The notes beneath the pieces were generated by a model, which was given only the letters and a program-made list of their open reading frames with translations, searched no databases and was not told where the DNA came from. The translations under genes and the position numbers were made by a program. Shown piece by piece: positions 21,855-30,599 of a stretch of DNA of 64,000 nt. How positions within the stretch are numbered: the first letter of the stretch is position 1; each line of letters starts with the position of its first letter. This DNA is from Saccharopolyspora dendranthemae. Its GTDB lineage: Bacteria; Actinomycetota; Actinomycetes; Mycobacteriales; Pseudonocardiaceae. Where the stretch lies: NCBI RefSeq assembly GCF_007829955.1, contig NZ_VIWX01000002.1:1-64000 (forward strand), read 5' to 3'.

Positions 21855-23495
21855 GTGGCACTCAACATCGCAGATCTCTTCGAGCACGCAGTCGACATGG
21901 TCCCTGAGCGCGTCGCAGTGGTCTGCGGCGAGCGCCAGGTGACGTTCGCCGAACTGGAGCAGCGGTCCAACCAGCTGGCGCACCACCTCGCCGAGCGGGG
22001 AGTCGGGCCGGGCGCGCACATCGGTGTGTACTCCAGGAACTCGATCGAAGCGCTGGAGGCGATGCTCGCGGCGTACAAGCTGCGCGCGGTCGCCATCAAC
22101 GTGAACTACCGCTACGTGCCCGCGGAGCTGCAGTACATCTTCTCCAACGCGGACATGGTCGCGCTCGTTCACGAACGGCGGTACAGCGATCACGTCGCCG
22201 AGGTGCTGCCGCAGGTTCCGAACCTGAATCACGTTCTAGTCATCGAGGACGGTTCGGACGCCGACCACTCCCGGTACGACGCCGCGGAGTACGAGGCCGC
22301 GCTGGCCGCCCAGCGCGCCGACCGCGACTTCGCCGAGCGCAGCGCCGACGACCTCTACCTGCTCTACACCGGTGGTACCACCGGCATGCCCAAGGGCGTC
22401 ATGTGGCGCCAGGAGGACGTCTGGCGCGTCCTCGGCGGCGGCATCGACTTCATGACCGGCGAGTACGTCAAGGACGAGTGGGAACTGGCGCGCACGGGCG
22501 CGGAAACCGGTGGCCTGGTGCGGCTTCCGGCGGCCCCGTTCATCCACGGCGCCGCGCAGTGGGCAACCTTCGGTAACCTGTTCGCCTGCGCCACAACGGT
22601 GTTCGTCCCCGAGTTCGACCCGCACGAGGTGTGGCGGGCGGTGGAGAAGAACAAGGTCAACGTGCTGGCCATCGTCGGTGACGCGATGGCGCGGCCGATG
22701 ATCGAGGCCTACCACGAGGGCGAGTACGACGCGTCGTCCGTGGTGGCGATCTCCTCGACGGCCGCGCTGTTCTCGACCTCGGTCAAGCACCAGTACCTCG
22801 AAGAGCTGCCCAACGTCGTGATCACCGACGCGATCGGCTCCTCGGAGACCGGCTTCGGTGGCATCGGCATCGTCACCAAGGACGGCGTCCAGACCGAGGG
22901 CCCCCGTGTCACGGCGGACAAGAAGCTCATCGTCATCGACGACGAGAACCGGCCGCTGGAGCCGGGAACCGGGCAGGTCGGCTGGCTGGCCAAGACCGGA
23001 CACGTGCCCCTGGGCTACTACAAGGACCCGGAGAAGTCCGCCTCCGTGTTCGTCGAGGTCGACGGCACGCGCTACGTGGTCCCCGGCGACTACGCCCGGC
23101 TGGAGGCCGACGGGACGGTCACGCTGCTCGGCCGCGGCAACATGTCCATCAACACCGGCGGGGAGAAGGTCTTCCCCGAGGAGGTCGAGAGCGCGCTGAA
23201 GTCGCACCCCGACGTCTTCGACGTCCTGGTGGTCGGCGTGCCCGACGAGCGCATGGGGCAGCGGGTCGCCGCGCTGGTGCAGCCGCGCGAGGGAGCGGCG
23301 CCGAAGCTGGCCGAGCTCGACGCCCACGCCCGCGAGGTGATCGCCGGGTACAAGGTGCCGCGCAGCCTCTGGCTGGTGGACCAGATCACCCGCTCTCCCA
23401 GCGGAAAGCCCGACTACCCGTGGGCTCGCAAGCACACCGAGGCCCACGAGCCCACCGAGGTGAACGAGCCTTCGCGGAAGTCCGCCGCGCGCTGA
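21855..23495 (+). CDS. fadD19: Steroid-CoA ligase FadD19
   Basis: 546 aa ANL ligase, same length as Rv3515c (548 aa) and alike along its length: ALNIADLFEHAVDMVPERVA start, LLYTGGTTGMPKGVMWR P-loop, ITDAIGSSETGFGG, LLGRGNMSINTGGEKVFPEE, and Lys in SPSGKPDYPW. FadD19 thioesterifies C24/C26 sterol acids and in rhodococci is needed for C24-branched sterols, which agrees with ltp3/ltp4 nearby. GTG start at 21855, 13 bp after the KstR core and without a Shine-Dalgarno (TTCTACTTTTTTCGA), so a leaderless transcript is likely. Confidence 0.95.
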   Translation: MALNIADLFEHAVDMVPERVAVVCGERQVTFAELEQRSNQLAHHLAERGVGPGAHIGVYSRNSIEALEAMLAAYKLRAVAINVNYRYVPAELQYIFSNADMVALVHERRYSDHVAEVLPQVPNLNHVLVIEDGSDADHSRYDAAEYEAALAAQRADRDFAERSADDLYLLYTGGTTGMPKGVMWRQEDVWRVLGGGIDFMTGEYVKDEWELARTGAETGGLVRLPAAPFIHGAAQWATFGNLFACATTVFVPEFDPHEVWRAVEKNKVNVLAIVGDAMARPMIEAYHEGEYDASSVVAISSTAALFSTSVKHQYLEELPNVVITDAIGSSETGFGGIGIVTKDGVQTEGPRVTADKKLIVIDDENRPLEPGTGQVGWLAKTGHVPLGYYKDPEKSASVFVEVDGTRYVVPGDYARLEADGTVTLLGRGNMSINTGGEKVFPEEVESALKSHPDVFDVLVVGVPDERMGQRVAALVQPREGAAPKLAELDAHAREVIAGYKVPRSLWLVDQITRSPSGKPDYPWARKHTEAHEPTEVNEPSRKSAAR

Positions 23496-23537
23496 GAGCC
23501 CGTTCCGCCGCCCGCACCGCTGCGGAAGACGTTCACA

Positions 23538-23551
23538 CCGAACACGTTCGT
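23538..23551. promoter_or_regulatory. KstR-type operator upstream of nitronate-monooxygenase-like gene
   Basis: CCGAACACGTTCGT: core AACACGTT at 23541-23548 (the palindrome CGAACACGTTCG fails only at the centre), 15 bp before the ATG at 23564. Confidence 0.8.
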
Positions 23552-23563
23552 GAGAGGAACCAG

Positions 23564-24667
23564 ATGCGAACTTCGCTTTGCGACACGCTCGGGATCGAGC
23601 ACCCGATCGTCGCGTTCACCCCGTCGGAGCACGTCGCCGCGGCGGTGAGCAAGGCGGGTGGGCTCGGCGTGCTGGGGTGCGTGCGGTTCAATGACCCCGA
23701 GGAGCTCGACCGGGTCCTGGACTGGATGGACCAGAACACCGGCGGCAAGCCCTACGGCGTCGACATCGTCATGCCCGCCAAGGTGCCCACCGAGGGCACC
23801 CAGATCGACCTGGACTCGCTGATCCCGCCCGAGCACCGCTCGTTCGTCGAGCGCACGCTCAGCCAGCTCGGCGTCCCGGAACTGCCCGAGGACGAGCAGG
23901 AGCGCGGCGGTGTGCTGGGCTGGCTGCACTCGGTGGCCCGCTCGCACGTGGACGTGGCGCTGCGGCACCCGATCTCGCTGATCGCCAACGCCCTGGGTTC
24001 GCCGCCGGTGGACATCATCGAGCAGGCCCACTCGCACGACGTCCTGGTCGCGGCGCTGGCGGGCAAGGCCGAGCACGCGAAGCGGCACGTCGACAACGGC
24101 GTGGACATCGTCGTCGCGCAGGGCCACGAGGCCGGCGGCCACACCGGTGAGATCGCCACCATGGTGCTCGTGCCGGAGATCGTCGACGCCCTGGCCGGAC
24201 GCGCTCCGGTGCTGGCCGCGGGCGGCATCGGCACGGGGCGGCAGATCGCGGCCTCGCTCGCGCTGGGCGCCTCGGGCGCCTGGATGGGCTCCTACTGGCT
24301 CACCACGGCCGAGTACGGCATGACGATGGGCGACTCGGTGACGCAGGAGGCGCTGCTCGCGGCCGATTCCAGCGACACCGTCCGCTCCCGCATCTACACC
24401 GGCAAGCCCGCCCGGCTGCTGAAGACGAAGTGGACCGAGGCGTGGGCCTCCCCGGACGCCCCGGAGCCGCTGCCGATGCCGCTGCAGAACATCCTCGTCA
24501 GCGAAGCCCACCAGCGCATGATGCGCGCCACCGATCCGCAGGCCGTGTCCATGCCGGTGGGGCAGATCGTCGGGCGGATGAACGAGATCCGCCCCGTCGC
24601 CGAGGTCTTCGCCGATCTCCTCAAGGAGGTCGAGGAGACCTTCGCCAACCTCGACAAGCTCCGCTGA
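23564..24667 (+). CDS. Nitronate-monooxygenase-family FMN protein
   Basis: 367 aa TIM-barrel protein of the 2-nitropropane dioxygenase/enoyl reductase group. FMN-site motifs: GHEAGGHTGEIATMVLVPE and AAGGIGTGRQIAASLALGASG, plus MGSYWLTTAEYG. Members near steroid genes are thought to act on flavin-dependent redox steps rather than nitronates; the reaction is unknown. ATG 23564 follows GAGAGGAACC. The KstR-type site 15 bp upstream gives it its own promoter within the fadD19 transcription unit. Followed by a strong terminator. Confidence 0.85.
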   Translation: MRTSLCDTLGIEHPIVAFTPSEHVAAAVSKAGGLGVLGCVRFNDPEELDRVLDWMDQNTGGKPYGVDIVMPAKVPTEGTQIDLDSLIPPEHRSFVERTLSQLGVPELPEDEQERGGVLGWLHSVARSHVDVALRHPISLIANALGSPPVDIIEQAHSHDVLVAALAGKAEHAKRHVDNGVDIVVAQGHEAGGHTGEIATMVLVPEIVDALAGRAPVLAAGGIGTGRQIAASLALGASGAWMGSYWLTTAEYGMTMGDSVTQEALLAADSSDTVRSRIYTGKPARLLKTKWTEAWASPDAPEPLPMPLQNILVSEAHQRMMRATDPQAVSMPVGQIVGRMNEIRPVAEVFADLLKEVEETFANLDKLR

Positions 24668-24690
24668 CCGAACCCCACCGGTCCGCACCG

Positions 24691-24729
24691 CAGAAGGCCC
24701 TCCCGCACTTCTTCCGGGAGGGCCTTCTG
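24691..24729. terminator. Terminator after nitronate-monooxygenase-like gene
   Basis: Perfect 15-bp stem CAGAAGGCCCTCCCG / CGGGAGGGCCTTCTG with a 9-nt loop, 24 bp after the stop. Confidence 0.85.
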
Positions 24730-24785
24730 CCGTGCTGCCGCTGTCGACCCGCGCGATGCCGACACGCCGGAGCTCCTCACCAGAT

Positions 24786-24853
24786 CCCAGTTTTAGTCCA
24801 AACTGAGCCGACATTTCGGACATGATCATGGCTCGGTTTGGACTAAAACTGGG
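24786..24853. repeat. Dispersed palindromic element, copy 2
   Basis: 68 bp. Two 24-nt arms (24786-24809 and 24830-24853) pair with one mismatch; the left arm begins CCCAGTTTTAGTCC. AT-richer than its surroundings. The core GTCCRAACTGA and the GATCATGG centre are shared with the element at 51008-51076. Confidence 0.75.
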
Positions 24854-24902
24854 AAATGCCCCGATCGTGGGGTCGGGAGGAAGCGGGTCGGGCGGGAGCG
24901 GG

Positions 24903-26555
24903 TTAGGCCTGGGTGGGGGTGGTTTCTGCTTGGGCCTTGGCCCAGCGGTAATCGGCCTTGCCGCTGGGGGAGCGCTGGATCTGGGCGACGCGAACGATCG
25001 CCTTGGGCAGCTTGTAGCGGGCGATGTGCCGGGCCGCCTCGGTGATGAGGTCGTCGTCCGACGCCTCGTGGTCCTCCAGCAGCTCGACGATCGCGACCAC
25101 TTCGCTGCCCCAGCGGTCGGAGGGGCGCCCGGTGACGATCACGTCGGCGATCGCGGGGTGAGCGGCCAAGGCGCGCTCGACCTCCTCGACGAAGATCTTC
25201 TCGCCGCCGGAGTTGATGGTGATGCTCTGCCGCCCCAGCAGCTGGATCTGGTCCTGGCTCAACCGGATCGCGCGGTCGCCGGGGATGCTGTAGCGCTTGC
25301 CGTCGACGACCGGGAACGTCCGGGCGGTCTTGCCGGCATCGCCGAGGTAGCCGAGCGGGACCCGGCCGTGTCGGGCCAGCCAACCCTGCTCACCGGTGCC
25401 GAGCTCGCGGGTGAGGTCGTCGTCGAGGACCGTGGTGTCGCCGTCCGGGGTGAAAACGCCTGCCTCAGCGCTGCTCCCGTCCGAGACCTGGCTCATCTGG
25501 ATGCCGGTCTCCGACGATCCGACCGTGTCGACGAACAGCACGTTCGGCAGCTGCGCCTGCAACCGGCCGCGGACCGTCGGGGTCAGCGGAGCGCCGCCGT
25601 TCTGCACCGCGAACACGCCGGAGAGGTCGTAGTCGCCGCGTTCCAGCTCGGCGACCATGGGCCGGGCCATCGCGTCGCCGACCACCGGGATGCTCACGAC
25701 CCGCTCGCGTTCCACGGTGCGCAGGACCTCCGCCCAGTCCAGGCGTTTCGGATCGGCGGGCAGGATCATGGCGCCGCCCTGGGTGATCATGTGGAACGCC
25801 GACCACTGCGCCGCGCCGTGCATGAACGGCGCGGTCATGATCATCCGCATCCCACCGCCGCCCTGCCTGGCGGTTTCGGAGATCTGGTCGTAGGAGCTGT
25901 AGGGCTCGGAGCTGCCGAACGGGGTTCCGCCCATGGCGCTGACGTAGGCGTCGTGCTGCCGCCACATCACGCCCTTGGGCATCCCGGTGGTGCCACCGGT
26001 GTAGAGCAGGTAGAGGTCGTCGCCGGCCGGTTCCGGCGGCGCGTCGGGTGGCGGGGTGTCCACGATGGACTCGTAGGCGACGGCGCCGGGCAGCAGCGGG
26101 TTTCCGCTGTCGTCGTCGACCTGGATCAGCGTGCGCAGGTCCGGTAGCCGGTCGCGGATCTCGGCCACCTGCGGCGCGAACGCGGAGTGGAACACCAGCG
26201 CCTCGGTCCTGGCGTCGGTGAACAGGTACACCAGTTCCTCCGCCACGTACCGGTAGTTCACGTTGAACGGCACCGCGCGCGCCCGCAACGCGCCCACCAT
26301 GGCTTCCAGGTACTCGTTGCCGTTGTGCAGGTAGAGGCCGACGTGGTGCTGCCCGGACTCGTGCCCGGCCAGGTGCTCGCGAGACGTGTGGCAGCCGAAT
26401 CCCCGGCTCGTGAAGTAGTGGGCGACGCCGTCGACGCGGGCGTTGAGCGCGGAGTAGGTGAACCGGCGATCGCCCCAGACCAGCACCTCCTGGTCGGGAA
26501 CCGCGTTCGCGACGGTCTGGAAGACCGCGGACAGGTTGAAGGTCGTGCCCGTCAT
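24903..26555 (-). CDS. Acyl-CoA synthetase, FadD19 paralogue
   Basis: 550 aa ANL ligase: LLYTGGTTGMPKGVMWRQ, FVDTVGSSETGIQMSQ, LGRQSITINSGGEKIFVEE and Lys in SPSGKADYRWAK. It shares the FadD19 architecture but has a 20-odd-residue insertion after RGFGCHTSREHLAGH near residue 55. ATG 26555 is preceded by GGAGAA and lies 10 bp after the stop of the 405-aa unknown gene, so the two form an operon. No KstR core was found upstream of that operon, so it may answer to another signal. The substrate is probably a sterol or long-chain acid (inference). Confidence 0.85.
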   Translation of the reverse strand: MTGTTFNLSAVFQTVANAVPDQEVLVWGDRRFTYSALNARVDGVAHYFTSRGFGCHTSREHLAGHESGQHHVGLYLHNGNEYLEAMVGALRARAVPFNVNYRYVAEELVYLFTDARTEALVFHSAFAPQVAEIRDRLPDLRTLIQVDDDSGNPLLPGAVAYESIVDTPPPDAPPEPAGDDLYLLYTGGTTGMPKGVMWRQHDAYVSAMGGTPFGSSEPYSSYDQISETARQGGGGMRMIMTAPFMHGAAQWSAFHMITQGGAMILPADPKRLDWAEVLRTVERERVVSIPVVGDAMARPMVAELERGDYDLSGVFAVQNGGAPLTPTVRGRLQAQLPNVLFVDTVGSSETGIQMSQVSDGSSAEAGVFTPDGDTTVLDDDLTRELGTGEQGWLARHGRVPLGYLGDAGKTARTFPVVDGKRYSIPGDRAIRLSQDQIQLLGRQSITINSGGEKIFVEEVERALAAHPAIADVIVTGRPSDRWGSEVVAIVELLEDHEASDDDLITEAARHIARYKLPKAIVRVAQIQRSPSGKADYRWAKAQAETTPTQA

Positions 26556-26565
26556 GGGGTTCTCC

Positions 26566-27783
26566 TCACCGAACTGGCGTGATCGGGATGGACTTCCGGG
26601 GCTGGAAGACGAAGTTCGCGCCGGAGCTGATCCGGGTCACCGCCACCTCGTCGAACTCGCTCGCGGGCTGCTCGGCGGAGATGACGCGGGCCGTCCAGGA
26701 ATCGGACGAGCCGTCGACCACGACGTCCAGCCGCGGATCGACCGCGCGCACCACGGCCTGCAGCGGCGCGGGGGAATCGGGTCCGCACAACGAGATCCAC
26801 GCCCCGTCGTCGTGGGCGGGACCGGGCCGCACGGTGATCGAAGCGGAATCCCGCGACGCCACGACGTAGTTGGCCGGGTTGAGCAGCGGATGCAGCTCCA
26901 GCGTCCGCAACGCGCCCTCCACGCCGTCCGGCAGGCCCAGCGCCCGGTGGATGCGCTCGGCGGCGAGACCGGCGATGCCCACCAGCTGCTTGGTGCAGAT
27001 CTCCCGCGGATCGGCGGTCCGCCGCGCCACCGCTCGCACGAACCCGAGGTTGAGCAGGTGCATCTGCACGCACACCTCGTCGGCCATGCGCACCAGGGCC
27101 GAGGAGCTGAAGTCGGCGAAGTCCAGGTCGCTGAGCAGCGGTCCGGCGTAGTCGCCGCGCCCGTCGTCGGACGGGTCGATGGCCGACAGCTCCAGCGTCG
27201 CGGCACGGGAGTCGCGCAGCGCCACGCAGTCGTCGCTGGGGGAGACCGGCGGGTGCGCGTCGTCGATGATCACCGTCCACGCGCAGTGGGGCCGGCGGTC
27301 GGCGGGCACGCGCGGAGGCCGGTGCACCGGCCGGACCTGCGCCTTCGGGTTGGTGGCCACCGCCGTGGCGTCGAAGGTGGGGTCCTCGATGTCGTGGCAC
27401 ATCGCGCGGACGTAGCGCTCGCCCATCGGCTCGACGTCCATCAGCGCGCCGCAGTGGTCGAGGTGGAACTCGCCGGAGCGCGGGTCGTGCACGGTGTAGC
27501 GGAAGTCCATGAACTGCGGCGGGGCGCCGATGTCGAGCTGCAGCCCCTTGAAGATGGTGACCACGTCGTCGCCGCGGTAGTCCAGCGCGTGCTGCATGCG
27601 CCGGGTGTAGAGGGGGCTGGCCGCCATCCACTCCTCGATGGCGATCCGGGTCATCTCCTCGCGGCCGAACGACGAGATGCACCAGGCCATCGCCGACCGG
27701 TCGATCAACTGCCCGACCAGCAGCAGTTCCGGGAGCAGCGTGGCCAGGCGGTCTCGGGGCAGTGTTGCGTAGCGGCTCTGCAT
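26566..27783 (-). CDS. Unknown 405-aa protein paired with an acyl-CoA synthetase
   Basis: I do not recognise this family. It is 405 aa and soluble (no signal peptide or membrane span). A conserved-looking central patch is FRYTVHDPRSGEFHLDHCGALMDVEP followed by RYVRAMCHDIEDPTFD, rich in His/Cys/Asp that could bind a metal or be catalytic. The C-terminal half has VRPGPAHDDGAWISLCGPDS. ATG 27783 with GAGGTG a few bases upstream. Codon use is like its neighbours. It is translated just ahead of the acyl-CoA synthetase, hinting at a role on the same acid or CoA ester. Confidence 0.7.
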   Translation of the reverse strand: MQSRYATLPRDRLATLLPELLLVGQLIDRSAMAWCISSFGREEMTRIAIEEWMAASPLYTRRMQHALDYRGDDVVTIFKGLQLDIGAPPQFMDFRYTVHDPRSGEFHLDHCGALMDVEPMGERYVRAMCHDIEDPTFDATAVATNPKAQVRPVHRPPRVPADRRPHCAWTVIIDDAHPPVSPSDDCVALRDSRAATLELSAIDPSDDGRGDYAGPLLSDLDFADFSSSALVRMADEVCVQMHLLNLGFVRAVARRTADPREICTKQLVGIAGLAAERIHRALGLPDGVEGALRTLELHPLLNPANYVVASRDSASITVRPGPAHDDGAWISLCGPDSPAPLQAVVRAVDPRLDVVVDGSSDSWTARVISAEQPASEFDEVAVTRISSGANFVFQPRKSIPITPVR

Positions 27784-27863
27784 ACGTGCACCTCGCGACA
27801 GTGCGGGGACGTTCGACTTTGCAACGACGGACGTCGGTGTCCCGGTGCTGCTGGACCGATCAG

Positions 27864-27891
27864 GAGGGGCGTCCCGGCCGGGACGCCCCTC
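27864..27891. terminator. Terminator after echA19
   Basis: Perfect 28-bp palindrome: GAGGGGCGTCCCGG followed directly by its complement, 7 bp downstream of the echA19 stop on the minus strand. Confidence 0.8.
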
Positions 27892-27897
27892 GCGGGT

Positions 27898-28704
27898 TCA
27901 CTTGCCCTGGAAGTCGGGCTTGCGCTTCTCGGCGAAGGCCTTCGGGCCCTCCTTGGCGTCGGCGCTCATGAAGACCTTGATGCCGTGCTCCGCCTCGATG
28001 GCGAAGGCCTCCTCCTCCGGGATCGCCTCGGTCTCCCGGATGGTGCGCAGGATCGCCTGCACGGCCAGAGGGCCGTTGGCGGCGATCATCTCGCCCAGCT
28101 CCATCGCCTTGTCCAACGCCGTCCCGTCCGGCACGACGTGGCCGATCAGGCCGAGGTCCTTGGCTTCGGGAGCCTTGATGTGCCGTCCGGTCAGCAGCAG
28201 GTCGGCGGCCACCGTGTAGGGGATCTGCCGGGTCAGCCGAACCGCGGAACCGCCCAGCGGGAACAGGCCCCACCGCGGTTCGGAGACGCCGAAGCGCGCG
28301 CTCTCGCCGGCCACCCGGATGTCCGTGGCCTGCAGGATCTCGGTGCCGCCCGCGATGGCGGGGCCCTCGACCGCGGCGATCAGCGGCTTGGTCAGCCGCC
28401 TGCCCTTGAGCAGGCCCTCGATCTTGGCCGGGTTGAACGAGCCCTGCTGGTGCTGGTCACCGGGGTGGTTGTTGCTCATGCTCTTGAGGTCGGCGCCGGC
28501 GCAGAAGGAGCCGCCCGCCCCGGTGAGCACGCAGGCCCGGATCTCGGGGTCGTTGTCGACCCTGTCCCAGGCCTCGATCATGATCTTGATCATCTCGCCG
28601 GACAGCGCGTTCTTGGCGTCCGGGCGGTTCATCGTCACCACCAGCACGCCGCCGCGCTGCTCGACCAGGCAATGCGGCTGCTCTGTCTCCGTCGTCGAGG
28701 TCAT
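27898..28704 (-). CDS. echA19: Steroid enoyl-CoA hydratase EchA19-like
   Basis: 268 aa crotonase. Oxyanion-hole segments [11 protein letters not shown] and [16 protein letters not shown]; downstream [15 protein letters not shown]. EchA19 (Rv3516) hydrates the delta22 enoyl-CoA formed by FadE26/27 from C24 steroid-CoAs; fadD19 lies within 5 kb, as in mycobacteria. ATG 28704 follows GGAGGCGGG. It lies 44 bp downstream of kstD on the same strand, so probably shares the kstD promoter. Confidence 0.88.
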   Translation of the reverse strand: MTSTTETEQPHCLVEQRGGVLVVTMNRPDAKNALSGEMIKIMIEAWDRVDNDPEIRACVLTGAGGSFCAGADLKSMSNNHPGDQHQQGSFNPAKIEGLLKGRRLTKPLIAAVEGPAIAGGTEILQATDIRVAGESARFGVSEPRWGLFPLGGSAVRLTRQIPYTVAADLLLTGRHIKAPEAKDLGLIGHVVPDGTALDKAMELGEMIAANGPLAVQAILRTIRETEAIPEEEAFAIEAEHGIKVFMSADAKEGPKAFAEKRKPDFQGK

Positions 28705-28748
28705 CCCGCCTCCAGTTCGCGTCTTCTGGTTCTCGTGTCCGGTGGGTG

Positions 28749-30407
28749 TCACCGCTGCGCCTCGGCGGCGATGTCCAGGGCGGCGATGTAGCCGAAGGTC
28801 ATGGCAGGGCCGATCGTCGCGCCGGCCCCCGCGTAGGTGGACCCCATGACCGCCGCGCTGGCGTTGCCCGCGGCGTAGAGACCGGGGATAGCCGATCCGT
28901 CCTCCCGCAGGACCCGGGCGCGGGCGTCGGTGCGCAGCCCTCCCTTGGTGCCGAGGTCGCCGGGCACGATCTTGACCGCGTGGAACGGCGCGACCTCCAG
29001 CGGAGCCAGGCTCGGGTTGGGCAGTCGCGGGTCGCCGTAGTACTGGTCGTAGGCGCTCTCGCCGCGGTGGAAGTCCTCGTCGGTGCCGTTCTGGGCGAAG
29101 CCGTTGAACCGCTGGACGGTCGCGCGCAGCTCCTCGGCGGGAACCTCGATCTTGGCCGCCAGCTCCTCGATGGTGCCTGCGGTGTGCACGATGCCCGCCT
29201 TGTACCAGCGTCCGGGGAACCGCTGGCGCGGCGGCAGACCGGCGAAGGTGTAGTTGTTGCGGTAGCGCTGGTCGGCGATCAGCCACGACGGGATGTGCGA
29301 GACACCGGTCTCGTGACCTCGGTACATCGCGTGCACCGCGTCGACGTACGGGGTCGCCTCGTTGACGTAGCGCTCGCCCGCGGCGTTGACCATGATGCTG
29401 CCGGGCAGGTTGCGCTCGGACAGGCAGAAGTACGGACCGCGGGGGAGCGGGATCGACGGCCCCCACCACGCGTCGTCCATCAGGCCCACGTCGGCGCCGA
29501 GGCGCTGACCGGCCTCGATGCCGTCGCCGGTGTTGCCCTCGGCGCCGACGGTCCAGTCGGTGCCGATCGGTTCGCGCTGGAACTGCTTGCGCATCCGCTC
29601 GTTCTTCTCGAACCCGCCGGCGGCCATGATCACGCCGTGCCGCGCTCGGACGAGCACGTCCTGTTCGCCGCGCTGCAGGCGCACGCCGGCGACGACGCCG
29701 TCCTCGACGTGCAGCTCGGCCAGCGGGCTGTTGAGCCACACCGGTACGTCGGCGCGCAGCAGTCCCGCGCGCAAACCGGCGGCCAGCGCCTGTCCCAGGG
29801 CGAGCAGCGGGCGCTTGGTCGCGAGCGAGATGACCCTGCGGAAGCCGACTTTGGCGGAGGTGAACACGCCGCGCGGGTGGCGGGCGATGAGGTTCATCCA
29901 CTTGTACTCGGCCGCTGTGACCGTGATCCCGGCCGGTGCGGGCAGGTACGGGGGCTGCAGGTTGGCCAGCTCGTCTCCGAGCAGTTTGCCGTTGAACGGC
30001 TTGGGTTCCAGCGTGCGGCCCCGGGGGATTCCGCCGGGCGTCTCGGGGTAGTAGTCGGAGTAGCCGGGAATCCACTTGAGCTTGAGCGGCGTGCGGCGCA
30101 GCACCAGCGACACCATGTCGGGCCCGTGCGAGAGCAGCGTCTCGCGGCGGTCGGCGGCGATCTCGTCGCCGATCAGGTGCCGGAGGTAGGTCGCGGCCTT
30201 CTCCGGGCTGTCGCCGGACTTCGCCTTCCGCAGCACTTCGTTGTACGGGGCCCAGACTGCTCCGCCGGATCGCGCGGTGGAGCCGCCGAAGTAGCGGTCC
30301 TTCTCCACGACCAGCACCGACAAGCCGCGGTCCGTCGCCGCGAGCGCGGCGGTCATTCCGGCGGCGCCGGAGCCGACCACGACGACATCGAAGGTCGCTT
30401 CTGTCAT
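28749..30407 (-). CDS. kstD: 3-ketosteroid delta1-dehydrogenase KstD
   Basis: 552 aa FAD enzyme. N-terminal [13 protein letters not shown] dinucleotide motif (11-23), [16 protein letters not shown], and C-terminal [26 protein letters not shown]. Tyr119 (in SDYYPE), Tyr525 and Gly529 (in STYAGAG) match the catalytic Tyr119, Tyr487 and Gly491 of the rhodococcal enzyme. It dehydrogenates C1-C2 of 3-ketosteroids, which with KshAB leads to spontaneous ring B opening. ATG 30407 with GGAGGT upstream; two KstR-type sites precede it. Confidence 0.95.
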   Translation of the reverse strand: MTEATFDVVVVGSGAAGMTAALAATDRGLSVLVVEKDRYFGGSTARSGGAVWAPYNEVLRKAKSGDSPEKAATYLRHLIGDEIAADRRETLLSHGPDMVSLVLRRTPLKLKWIPGYSDYYPETPGGIPRGRTLEPKPFNGKLLGDELANLQPPYLPAPAGITVTAAEYKWMNLIARHPRGVFTSAKVGFRRVISLATKRPLLALGQALAAGLRAGLLRADVPVWLNSPLAELHVEDGVVAGVRLQRGEQDVLVRARHGVIMAAGGFEKNERMRKQFQREPIGTDWTVGAEGNTGDGIEAGQRLGADVGLMDDAWWGPSIPLPRGPYFCLSERNLPGSIMVNAAGERYVNEATPYVDAVHAMYRGHETGVSHIPSWLIADQRYRNNYTFAGLPPRQRFPGRWYKAGIVHTAGTIEELAAKIEVPAEELRATVQRFNGFAQNGTDEDFHRGESAYDQYYGDPRLPNPSLAPLEVAPFHAVKIVPGDLGTKGGLRTDARARVLREDGSAIPGLYAAGNASAAVMGSTYAGAGATIGPAMTFGYIAALDIAAEAQR

Positions 30408-30434
30408 GGCACCTCCAGGTGGCCCTCACGATAC

Positions 30435-30448
30435 TGAAACAGGTTATA
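30435..30448. promoter_or_regulatory. KstR-type operator upstream of kstD (1)
   Basis: TGAAACAGGTTATA: core AACAGGTT at 30438-30445, 31 bp from the kstD ATG. Confidence 0.85.
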
Positions 30449-30512
30449 GTTTTGATCCGCAAGACGCTACGGTTCTGCCGGATTTGGGCAGTCAGCGAGC
30501 TCGTCTATGCCT

Positions 30513-30526
30513 AAGAACGTGTTGCA
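30513..30526. promoter_or_regulatory. KstR-type operator upstream of kstD (2)
   Basis: AAGAACGTGTTGCA: core AACGTGTT at 30516-30523, 109 bp from the kstD start and 77 bp past the kshB stop. Confidence 0.7.
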
Positions 30527-30599
30527 CATGGCCGTCTAGGGGCACCACCGGCGGTCGAACGGAACAGCGGAACAGCGGCGGTCGCAGCGCCTCCGGGCG

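Noticed and set aside
22228..22238. AATCACGTTCTAG-like sequence inside fadD19 as a KstR site
   Set aside because: It lacks the AAC half of the core, lies within coding sequence and no promoter context exists.
24786..24853. A complete insertion sequence or transposon end
   Set aside because: No transposase gene or target duplication is visible; only a short palindromic element is supported.
27898..30462. An 854-aa minus-strand frame apparently joining KstD and EchA19
   Set aside because: Only its last part is EchA19; the KstD part is read out of frame. Proper starts with ribosome-binding sites exist at 28704 and 30407.
30546..30595. GGAACAGC direct repeats downstream of kshB as a CRISPR or tandem array
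   Set aside because: Only two short copies (GGAACAGCGGAACAGC); no spacer-repeat pattern.
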